Assembly: GCA_021323915.1 (NCBI GenBank)
Contig: JAJPKB010000256.1
Location: forward strand, 1-64,000
Origin: Chloroflexota bacterium
GTDB taxonomy: Bacteria; Chloroflexota; UBA6077; FW602-bin22; CADDYW01
Direction: 5' to 3'
DNA length: 64,000 nt
A model generated the notes under the pieces. It did not search any database. It saw nothing but the letters and a program-made list of their open reading frames with translations, and was not told where the DNA came from. A program made the translations under genes and the position numbers. The first letter of the stretch is position 1, and each line of letters starts with the position of its first letter. Shown piece after piece: positions 56,521-64,000 of the stretch.

Positions 56521-57620
56521 TACGTCAAATCTCGAAGCGCCGCTAACAAGCGGTCGGTGTGCTCGGGGCGACCGACCGAGATGCGGAGGCTGTTCTCGAG
56601 ACGGGGAGAGTCGTAGCGTCGAACCAGAATCGCGCTTTTTGCAAGCGCGGCCTGGACCTCGCCGGCGGACCGTCCGACGACGTCGCAAAGAATGAAATTG
56701 GCGTCGGACGGATGGGGAGTCAGAAAGCCGGTCGCGGCGAGGCCATCCCTGAGCCTTTCGCGCTCGGCCAGGATCAGCTTGACGTTCGCCTGGAGATACG
56801 GTAGGTCGTCGAGCGACGCGAGGCCGGCGACCTCCGCGGCCTGACCGACGCTGTACGGTGGCTTGAGGCTGAGGGCGACCGGCACAAGGGAGGCCGGGAA
56901 GATTCCGTAGCCGAGGCGCAGTCCCGCCAGACCTGCCCACTTGCTGAAGGTCCTCAGCACGATCAGGTTCTCGGCCCCGTCCCGCGCGAAGCCGACCGCG
57001 GACTGGCCACTGAACTCGAAGTACGCTTCGTCGACGACGACCAGGACGTCGAGGCCGAGGAGCCGCTCGATCGTCTCCTGCGGCGTGGCGTTGCCGGTCG
57101 GATTATTCGGCGAGGCGAGAAAGACGACTTTTGTCCGCCCGTCGATCGCCTGGATCAACGCCGGTTCATCCACCTCGAAACGTGGTCCCCGAGGAATGAG
57201 CCGGTAGTCCGCTCCCACCGCCTGCGCGGCCGTGGTGTAGTAACCGAAGGTTGGACCAGCGCTCAGAACCCGGTCGCCCGGTTCGACGAACAGGTGGAGA
57301 ATCAGCTCGATCAGCTCATCCGAGCCGTTTCCGACGATGATCTGACTCGGCGGCACGTCGACGTAGGCTCCCAGCCGCGCGACCAATTCGCGATGAAGGG
57401 GATCGGGGTAGACGTGGAACCATTCATAGACCTTTAAGGCTTCTCTAACACGCGGAGAGCAGCCGTAGGGGTTCTCGTTCTGATCGAGCTTCACCACGTC
57501 GCCCGGCGCGACTCCGACGCTTCGGGCGAAGTCTTCGAGGGGCTGGGGCGCGGGATACGCCTCGAGGTGGCTCGCATCTCGGCGAAGAAGGTGATGAACG
57601 CCCGAGCGAATCTTTGCCAT
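56520..57620 (-). CDS. hisC: Histidinol-phosphate aminotransferase
   Basis: VVKLDQNENPYGCSPRVREAL, VGNGSDELIELILHLFVEPGDRVL, FLASPNNPTGNATPQETIERLL, LRTFSKWAGLAGLRLGYGI. Confidence 0.95.
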   Translation of the reverse strand: MAKIRSGVHHLLRRDASHLEAYPAPQPLEDFARSVGVAPGDVVKLDQNENPYGCSPRVREALKVYEWFHVYPDPLHRELVARLGAYVDVPPSQIIVGNGSDELIELILHLFVEPGDRVLSAGPTFGYYTTAAQAVGADYRLIPRGPRFEVDEPALIQAIDGRTKVVFLASPNNPTGNATPQETIERLLGLDVLVVVDEAYFEFSGQSAVGFARDGAENLIVLRTFSKWAGLAGLRLGYGIFPASLVPVALSLKPPYSVGQAAEVAGLASLDDLPYLQANVKLILAERERLRDGLAATGFLTPHPSDANFILCDVVGRSAGEVQAALAKSAILVRRYDSPRLENSLRISVGRPEHTDRLLAALRDLT

Positions 57621-57622
57621 CG

Positions 57623-58963
57623 CTACGCGGAACACTCCCCCTGTCGTAAACGGATCGCCGCGGCGTGTCCTTCCAGACCCTCTATCTGCGCCAGGCTGAC
57701 GGCGGCCGAACTGATCTTCGCGAAGACGCCGGCTGAGACGTCGAAGACGCTCGAGATCTTGACGAAGTCGAAGACGCTCAGCGGCGACGCGAACCTCGCG
57801 CTGCCGCCGGTGGGCATGACGTGACTTGGGCCGGCGGTATAGTCTCCGATCGCCTCGATCGAGCGCTCGCCCAAGAAGATGCCGCCCGCGTTTCGCAGCT
57901 TCGGGAGAGCCGTCCAGGCGTCGCGGATCATCAGACAAAGGTGCTCCGGAGCGAACGCGTTGGCAAGCTCAATCGCGACGTCGATCGAAGGGGCAACCAC
58001 GGCGGCGCCGCGGGAACGGATCGACTCGGCGATGATCTCACGCCGCGGAAGCAGCGGATACTGTCGCTCGACTTCGTTCGCGGTGGCCTCGGCGACGCCG
58101 CGACAGTCGGTGATCAGCAGCGCGGTCGCCATGGGATCGTGTTCTGCCTGCGCCAGAAGATCCGCGGCGAGGGCAACTGGCGATGCGCTCTCGTCGGCGA
58201 CGAGGAGGGTCTCGGTCGGCCCCGCGATCTGATCGATGCCGACCGCGCCGAACACCAGCCGCTTCGCGATGGCGACAAAGATGTTTCCGGGGCCGACCAC
58301 CTTGTCGACCGAGGGCACCGTTTCGGTCCCGTGGGCAAGCGCGGCGATTGCCTGAGCGCCGCCGACGCGAAATACTCGGTCGACGCCGGAGACGCGGGCC
58401 GCGGCAAGTACCGACGGGTGAGGCCAGCCCAGCGGACCGGGCGGAGAGCAGAGGATGACGGAGCTCACGCCGGCGACTCGCGCGGGGATCGCGGACATCA
58501 ATACCGTCGAGGGGTACACCGCTCGTCCCCCCGGCGCGTAGACTCCGACGCGCTCGATCGGGCGGAAGGTCTGGCCAAAGACGCTGTCCTCGTCGAAATC
58601 GAACCAGCTTCGCGGCAGCGAACGCTCGTGAAACCGCTGAATGCGCTGGGCTGCCAGAGTCATGGCCTCGCGCACGTCATTCGGCAGCTCGTTCCACGCC
58701 TGATCGATCACGGCGGGCGGCACTTCCAGGGAACCCACGTCCTGACCGTCGAAGGCGAGGCCAAAATGGTGAAGCGCGACGTCACCGTGGGATCGGACCT
58801 CGGCGATGATTCGACTTACCGCTTCGTCGGCCGTCAGATCGGTGCCAAATACCTCGTGGATTCGATTTCGAACTGGTTCCGGTAGCTCGGCTTCTTCCGG
58901 GAGGTGACGGCGCAAAACCGTGGCCCGGGCAACCTGGGGATCGTCGACGATTCGCAGCAACAT
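57623..58963 (-). CDS. hisD: Histidinol dehydrogenase
   Basis: VGVYAPGGRAVYPSTVLMSAIPARVAGVSSVILCSPPG, RVGGAQAIAALAHGTETVPSVDKVVGPGNIFVAIAKR, IAGPTETLLVADESA, GPSHVMPTGGSARF. Confidence 0.96.
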   Translation of the reverse strand: MLLRIVDDPQVARATVLRRHLPEEAELPEPVRNRIHEVFGTDLTADEAVSRIIAEVRSHGDVALHHFGLAFDGQDVGSLEVPPAVIDQAWNELPNDVREAMTLAAQRIQRFHERSLPRSWFDFDEDSVFGQTFRPIERVGVYAPGGRAVYPSTVLMSAIPARVAGVSSVILCSPPGPLGWPHPSVLAAARVSGVDRVFRVGGAQAIAALAHGTETVPSVDKVVGPGNIFVAIAKRLVFGAVGIDQIAGPTETLLVADESASPVALAADLLAQAEHDPMATALLITDCRGVAEATANEVERQYPLLPRREIIAESIRSRGAAVVAPSIDVAIELANAFAPEHLCLMIRDAWTALPKLRNAGGIFLGERSIEAIGDYTAGPSHVMPTGGSARFASPLSVFDFVKISSVFDVSAGVFAKISSAAVSLAQIEGLEGHAAAIRLRQGECSA

Positions 58964-59008
58964 ACCGCACATGCTAACACACGCGGAAGGCGGTGACTAT
59001 CCCTATGG

Positions 59009-59014
59009 TATAAT
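59009..59014 (+). promoter_or_regulatory. Putative -10 box (TATAAT) for hisS
   Basis: atggTATAATttcgg 30 nt before the ATG at 59044. Confidence 0.45.
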
Positions 59015-59043
59015 TTCGGCGTTCTCACCACCAAATTGGAGTA

Positions 59044-60399
59044 ATGACAACCATGAAGGCGACGCCGCAGGTGCTCAAGGGAATGCGTGACTTTCTCCCG
59101 TCGCGGATGATCCTGCGGCATTACGTGATCGACGAGCTCCGCCGGGTCTTCGAGCGCTTCGGGTTCGAGCCACTCCAAACTCCGGCGATCGAGTACGCTG
59201 AGACGCTGGAGGGAAAGTTCGGCGAGGAAGCGGACAAGCTCATCTACCGGTTCGAAGACCGCGGAGGACGCGAAGTCGGGCTGCGGTACGATCTCACCGT
59301 TCCCCTGGCGCGAGTCGTCTCGATGTACCCCGAGATGGTCAAGCCCTTCAAGCGCTATCAAATTGCGCCAGTCTGGCGCGCCGAGCGTCCCCAGAAGGGG
59401 CGCTATCGGGAGTTCTACCAGTGTGACGTCGACGTCGTCGGGAGCACCAGCATGATCGCCGATGCCGAGGTCGTCATCATCGCCTACCAGGCGCTCCGAC
59501 AGCTCGGGTTCCGCGGCTTTCTGATTCTCCTCAACAATCGGAAGATCCTCCAGGGCGTGGCGCTCAAGCTCGACCTGGACGAGGAACAGGCGGCGCGGGT
59601 TTGGCGGATCATCGACAAATGGGACAAAATCGGACCAGAGGGCGTGCGGTCGGAACTTAGCGATGCTGGCATTCCATCCGAAAAGGTCGAGCAGTTGTAT
59701 CGGCTGTTCGAGTCCGGGGCGACGAGCGTCGATACGCTCGAGAGCTTGAAGAATCGGCTGGGCGATGTCCCGATCGCGCTCGAGGGCATCCGGGAGTTGG
59801 AGCAGATCGTTCGCTATCTCGACCTCTCCGAGGTTCCCGCCGCGTTCGTTCGGGTTGATCCGCACATGGTTCGGGGGCTCGACTACTACACGGGACCGAT
59901 TTTCGAAGTGGTTGTCGAGCAGCCACGTATTGGTAGCATATGCGGTGGCGGACGGTACGATCGCCTGGTGGGGGCCCTGGGGCCCGCTCAATTCCCCGCC
60001 GTGGGCATTTCCATCGGGCTTGACCGTTTGATCGACGTGATCGACGAGCTCGGGATGGCCCCGGCCGACGTTCGGGATACCGTCACCCAGGTTCTGGTTA
60101 CCGTCTTCGAGCCATCGTTGCTCGGGGCGTCGCTTGGCGTGGCGGCGAGCCTTCGGGCGGCTGGCATCAACACCGAGGTGTACCTGGAGCCGGACAAGCT
60201 CGCGCATCAGCTGCGGTACGCGAGTCGGAAAAACGTGCCGGTCGTCGTCATCATGGGGCCTGATGAAGTCAGCCGCGGCGAGGTCGTCGTCCGAAACATG
60301 GTGACGGGGCGGCAAGACCAGATCGAGCGGGGCGCGCTGCTGAGCGCCATAGAAAACGAGTTAGAAACCGCGGTCACGACGGTGGTCGCACGGCCGTAA
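59044..60399 (+). CDS. hisS: Histidyl-tRNA synthetase
   Basis: LKGMRDFLPSRMILRHYVIDELRRVFERFGFEPLQTPAIEY, LRYDLTVPLARVV, WRAERPQKGRYREFYQCDVDVVGS, VRGLDYYTGPIFEVV, GGGRYDRLVG, plus a C-terminal anticodon-binding domain. Confidence 0.93.
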   Translation: MTTMKATPQVLKGMRDFLPSRMILRHYVIDELRRVFERFGFEPLQTPAIEYAETLEGKFGEEADKLIYRFEDRGGREVGLRYDLTVPLARVVSMYPEMVKPFKRYQIAPVWRAERPQKGRYREFYQCDVDVVGSTSMIADAEVVIIAYQALRQLGFRGFLILLNNRKILQGVALKLDLDEEQAARVWRIIDKWDKIGPEGVRSELSDAGIPSEKVEQLYRLFESGATSVDTLESLKNRLGDVPIALEGIRELEQIVRYLDLSEVPAAFVRVDPHMVRGLDYYTGPIFEVVVEQPRIGSICGGGRYDRLVGALGPAQFPAVGISIGLDRLIDVIDELGMAPADVRDTVTQVLVTVFEPSLLGASLGVAASLRAAGINTEVYLEPDKLAHQLRYASRKNVPVVVIMGPDEVSRGEVVVRNMVTGRQDQIERGALLSAIENELETAVTTVVARP

Positions 60400-60501
60400 C
60401 CGCTCCGTTAGCCAAACGGCCCATTGACAAAGTGGCCGGGGGTCGCTAGGATGCCTTACGAAATAAGGCCATCCGTGGCTGGGATCCCGTCCGCGCGCTG
60501 A

Positions 60502-61623
60502 GTGGTTGTCGATGGGCCGGACGCTAGGGTGACGAGAGTGGCCGAGGACATGCCAGCAGAGGATGAGTCCGGCGTCGTTTCCGCGACGATCGAGACCGCC
60601 CGGGCTTTGGCACTGGAGCACGTGGCGGCCCTCTTTAGACTTTACGAGCAGATTCGTCAGGTTCACCGCGAACACCTCACGCGCCTGCAGGACGTGGAGA
60701 ATCAGTTACAGGCGGTCACGCGGCAGATCGCGGCGATGCGCGCGGTGCCTCTTGATTCATTGGAATCCCGCCAGGTGTTGGACCTGGTAGATCTGGAAGA
60801 TCAGGTCCAACCCCTCAGACAGCAACAGGAATGGCTTGCCGAGCGATTGGTCCAGGAGGCTTCGGCCGCGCGGAAGATCCAAGCGGTGGCACACCAATCG
60901 GAGCTCGCGGCGGGCTACCTGGGTGGCGACCTGTCCGAGGGCGGCGGGGTGACCGATTTGACCGAGCTGGCCGAGGTGCAGATGCTCCAGGCTCAAGAAG
61001 ACGAGCGCCGACGTCTCGCGCGCGACGTTCACGATGGGCCGGCGCAGGTGCTTGCCAACGCGGTCTTCAGCCTCGAGTGGTGCAAGCGAATGCTCGACCG
61101 CAACCCCGGGCAGTTGAAGGCAGAGCTCGAAAACATCGAGCACGATCTCCGAATTGGTCTGGACGACGTACGCCAGTTTATCTATGATCTCAGTCCGGTG
61201 TCGTTCACCGAGCTCGGATTGGCGGTCACCCTGCGGCGCTACCTGCAAAAATTTTCCGATCGGACGCACATCGTGACGAACCTCTCGATCGATCCCGAGC
61301 TTGAGCGGGTGAACGCGCAGGTTGAGATGGGGGTTTTTCGGATCATTCAAGAAGCGCTCCAGAACGTACGGAAGCACAGTCGTGGGAGCTCGGTGAACTT
61401 GTCAGTGGTGCGGGAGAACGGATTGCTCGAAGTGGTCATCTCCGACGACGGGGTCGGATTTGATGCGAGCGCGCCGCGGGCCAGCGGAACTCACTTTGGC
61501 ATGGTCAGCATGAGCGAGCGGGCCCGACTGCTCCACGGCGAATTGACGATCGACAGCAAGCCGGGGGCAGGGACGAGGGTGTCGCTTCGCGTGCCGGTGA
61601 GCGAGCTGGCTCGCGAGATTTGA
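60502..61623 (+). CDS. Cytosolic NarL/DegS-type sensor histidine kinase (HisKA_3)
   Basis: DERRRLARDVHDGPAQVLANAVFSLEWC (H-box), FRIIQEALQNVRKHSRGSSVNLSV, VVISDDGVGFDASAPRASGTHFGMVSMSERARLLHGEL. Confidence 0.9.
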   Translation: MVVDGPDARVTRVAEDMPAEDESGVVSATIETARALALEHVAALFRLYEQIRQVHREHLTRLQDVENQLQAVTRQIAAMRAVPLDSLESRQVLDLVDLEDQVQPLRQQQEWLAERLVQEASAARKIQAVAHQSELAAGYLGGDLSEGGGVTDLTELAEVQMLQAQEDERRRLARDVHDGPAQVLANAVFSLEWCKRMLDRNPGQLKAELENIEHDLRIGLDDVRQFIYDLSPVSFTELGLAVTLRRYLQKFSDRTHIVTNLSIDPELERVNAQVEMGVFRIIQEALQNVRKHSRGSSVNLSVVRENGLLEVVISDDGVGFDASAPRASGTHFGMVSMSERARLLHGELTIDSKPGAGTRVSLRVPVSELAREI

Positions 61624-61682
61624 CGACGTGACGGTCTTAGAGGGCGCCTCGACCAAGACGTGACGAACGGGGGTGACCGAGA

Positions 61683-62366
61683 GTGGAAAAGATTCGCGTG
61701 TTGATCGCGGACGATCATCCGATTTTCCGTCAGGGCATCCGACGGATTCTCGAAGCTGAGCCCGACATCGAGGTGATCGCCGAGGTCGCCGACGGCAAGC
61801 AGGCCATCGGGCTGGCGCGCGCGCTCGCGCCGGACGTAGTGCTCGTGGACGTTCACATGCCGAACGGGGACGGCATGGAAGTGGCGCGGACGGTGAAGTT
61901 GCACCTTCCGCGGACGGCGGTGATTCTGCTCACGGCCTACGACGACGAGGAGCAGCTTTTCCAGGCGATCAAGGTCGGGGCGGCGGCGTTCTTCTTGAAG
62001 GACGTACGACCGGACGAGCTGCTGGAAGGAATTCGTCGCGCCAGCGCCGGCGAGTACTTGATCAACGAGAGCGTCCTCACCCGGCCGCTCGTCGCTTCCC
62101 GGGTACTCAAGCAGTTTCGTGATCTGAGCATGGTCGGCCAGGAGATCGAGCCACTGTTCGTGCCGCTTTCAGCACGGGAAATCGAAGTGCTCGACTACAT
62201 CGCGCGTGGGAACAGTAACAAGGAGATTGCTCGTGCGCTGAAGATCTCCGACCAAACGGTGAAGAACCACATCACGTCGATCCTGCGGAAACTGGCGGTC
62301 AACGACCGAACCCAGGCCGTGGTGTACGCGCTTCGCCGTGGCTGGATCAAGATGCAAGAGCTTTGA
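61683..62366 (+). CDS. NarL/FixJ-family response regulator
   Basis: RVLIADDHPIFRQGIRRILEAEPDIEVIAEVADG, VVLVDVHMPNGDGMEVAR, LSAREIEVLDYIARGNSNKEIARALKISDQTVKNHITSILRKLAVNDRTQAVVYALRRGWI. Confidence 0.95.
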   Translation: MEKIRVLIADDHPIFRQGIRRILEAEPDIEVIAEVADGKQAIGLARALAPDVVLVDVHMPNGDGMEVARTVKLHLPRTAVILLTAYDDEEQLFQAIKVGAAAFFLKDVRPDELLEGIRRASAGEYLINESVLTRPLVASRVLKQFRDLSMVGQEIEPLFVPLSAREIEVLDYIARGNSNKEIARALKISDQTVKNHITSILRKLAVNDRTQAVVYALRRGWIKMQEL

Positions 62367-62369
62367 CCG

Positions 62370-63455
62370 ATGGCCGTGGTACTCGAAGTAGAACAACTGA
62401 CCGCTGACATTCGTCAGCTGCGCCAACAACACGACGACGAGCTCGTCGAGCTCGACGACCTGATCCGTCAGACCGGCGCCGAAATCGACCGCTTGATGCC
62501 GGAGCGAAGTGACATCTCACGGAAGCTTCGCGAGATGGAAAGCAGCCCCGAGCAGGTTTCTCGCTCGGAGATGCGCCAGCTGTATAGCGTCGCTCAAGAG
62601 TCAAATATGCGGCTCTACATGATGCAGAGCCGTTTAGAGCAGCTCCAATACAAGCAGAAGGTGCTCCAACAGTCGGTCGCGGCATTCGATCAGATTCTTG
62701 CCGCCGTCGCTTCGCTCGCCCCGGCCGACGCCGGACCAGGCACGAACGGAATTTTATCAGGCCCGGAGCTGGCGCGTGCCGTGATCGCCGGGCGTGAAGT
62801 CGAGCGACGCGAAATTGCTCGCCAACTCCACGGCTTCACGGCGCAGCTATTGGCCAGCCTGGTCTTGCGTGCCCAAATCTGCGAACGAGCGGTCGAGGTC
62901 GATCAGGCCCGTGCCCGCGAGGAGCTGGCCCTGCTTCGCGAAGCCCTCGCCGACAAGCTTCAATCGACCCGATTGCTCATCTTCGAGCTGCAACCGCAGG
63001 TCCTCGATGATCTGGGATTGGTGCCGACGATCCGAAGGTATATTCAGTTAGTCGACCGACTGTCCCCAACCGACCACCGTCGTCAGGATCGATCGTTGGG
63101 CGCCTCGACGACCCCTCCGACGATCGATCTAACCGTCCTGGGTTTGGACCGACGCTTTTCCCACGCGGTCGAGATCGGTGCCTATCGTATCGTGCAGGAA
63201 GCGCTTCGGAATGCGCTGCGCCACTCCGGGGCCACGAAGATCGTGGTCGCGGTGGAAGATCGGGGTGACTACCTCTCGGTGGCGGTGTCCGACGATGGGA
63301 CCGGGTTCGATGCTCCAGCGGCGATCGCCAACGCAAAGAAGCAACAAACCGGCGGCCTCGCGGACCTCCTGGCCGAGGCCAGCGCCCTCGATGCGACCCT
63401 CGACATCGAGAGTCATCCTGGCGGCAGTGAGGTCCGGCTAACCGTTCCCCTGTGA
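62370..63455 (+). CDS. HisKA_3-like sensor kinase with altered H-box
   Basis: VERREIARQLHGFTAQLLASLVLRAQICERAVEVDQ, RIVQEALRNALRHSGATKIVVAV, VAVSDDGTGFDAPAA; begins 4 nt after the response regulator stop. Confidence 0.85.
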   Translation: MAVVLEVEQLTADIRQLRQQHDDELVELDDLIRQTGAEIDRLMPERSDISRKLREMESSPEQVSRSEMRQLYSVAQESNMRLYMMQSRLEQLQYKQKVLQQSVAAFDQILAAVASLAPADAGPGTNGILSGPELARAVIAGREVERREIARQLHGFTAQLLASLVLRAQICERAVEVDQARAREELALLREALADKLQSTRLLIFELQPQVLDDLGLVPTIRRYIQLVDRLSPTDHRRQDRSLGASTTPPTIDLTVLGLDRRFSHAVEIGAYRIVQEALRNALRHSGATKIVVAVEDRGDYLSVAVSDDGTGFDAPAAIANAKKQQTGGLADLLAEASALDATLDIESHPGGSEVRLTVPL

Positions 63456-63968
63456 GTATCGTAAGATAACCGCGGTCTTGTCCTTGTACCAGACCGACCA
63501 TCCTGGCTCCCGCTCCAGTTGGGCGGCCAGCCGAGATTCGGCTGGTACGACGACCAGGGTGATCCCCCAGGTTCGAAGCGCGTCGCGCCAGCCGGGATCG
63601 AGGTCGGCGATCTGCGCGTACGTTCGGGTTAGCGCCTCGCCGTAGAAATCGGTCTGTCCGTCGATGAAGACCTTTTGTTCGGGCCAGGCGTATAGGATGT
63701 AGCCGCCCCAGGCAAAATCGTTGAACAAGTGCCCGGTGAGGTTAGCCGCGCGCGCTCGATGGATCGCCGCGACCGGAAATCGCGCCGGGTCAAACCGAGC
63801 GTCGATCACTGGCGCTCCCCAGATAGTGCCGTGAAACGCGGCGACGCCGACCAGAAGGACGGCGGTTGCCGCTGGCCATCCGAGATCAACTCCTCGGCGC
63901 TCCCCCCTCGCGAATCCGTCGCCAATCCTTCGCATGCGGATCGCCAGTCCATTGGTCTCCTGCAACAA
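63438..63968 (-). CDS. C-terminal part of a large membrane protein (N-terminus likely beyond the window)
   Basis: Hydrophobic segment AATAVLLVGVAAFHGTIWG, then GHLFNDFAWGGYILYAWPEQKVFIDGQTDFYGEALTRTYAQIADLDPGW, a pattern I associate with C-termini of glycosyltransferase-like polytopic proteins. Confidence 0.5.
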   Translation of the reverse strand: MLQETNGLAIRMRRIGDGFARGERRGVDLGWPAATAVLLVGVAAFHGTIWGAPVIDARFDPARFPVAAIHRARAANLTGHLFNDFAWGGYILYAWPEQKVFIDGQTDFYGEALTRTYAQIADLDPGWRDALRTWGITLVVVPAESRLAAQLEREPGWSVWYKDKTAVILRYSQGNG

Positions 63969-64000
63969 CGTCCGCCAGGTCGGATCGAACTCAAGGGCGA

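Noticed and set aside
58834-60315. 493-aa minus-strand ORF
   Set aside because: Antisense to hisS; shadow ORF.
59044-60399. HisZ (regulatory HisRS paralog) rather than HisS
   Set aside because: The gene sits beside his biosynthesis genes, but the protein keeps motif 2 (RAERPQKGRYREFYQ), GLDYYTGPIFEV and a C-terminal anticodon-binding-like domain, which favours true HisRS.
1-64000. CRISPR array, prophage or transposon content
   Set aside because: No regularly spaced direct repeats, transposase, integrase or phage structural genes were recognised in the window.

Overview
This 64 kb, GC-rich, densely coding bacterial window looks like chromosome. The gene content suggests a Chloroflexota-like lineage, but that is inference only. 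There are no rRNAs, CRISPR arrays, transposases or phage modules that I can support. I find about 55 credible CDS and one tRNA (tRNA-Gln, TTG). Housekeeping blocks include glnA (C-terminal end), nadE, dcd, murF-like/ddl, yebC-ruvC-ruvA, purC-purS, hisD-hisC-hisB with divergent hisS, hyuA/hyuB, pfkA, an ECF sigma/anti-sigma pair and several two-component systems. The most notable region is a compact five-gene minus-strand cluster (28555-36786): Mre11-like, Rad50-like, NurA, a small HAS-barrel-like protein and HerA. This is an archaeal-type DNA end-resection set in a bacterial context. An XPB/Rad25-like helicase (38221-40014) and an MrfA/MrfB (YprA/YprB)-like helicase-exonuclease pair (48342-51713) lie nearby. 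Other second-look items: an in-frame TAA splitting nadE; a near-perfect 22-bp inverted-repeat element translated in frame inside nurA; an XRE-HTH + NYN nuclease protein with a long uncharacterised C-terminus; a PTR1-like SDR/folE/RibD_C cluster; a predicted PPi-type phosphofructokinase with a palindromic leader; an HK-RR-HK trio whose second kinase has an altered H-box; and an 86-nt multi-hairpin intergenic element. All assignments come from reading motifs by eye; no database search or folding program was run.
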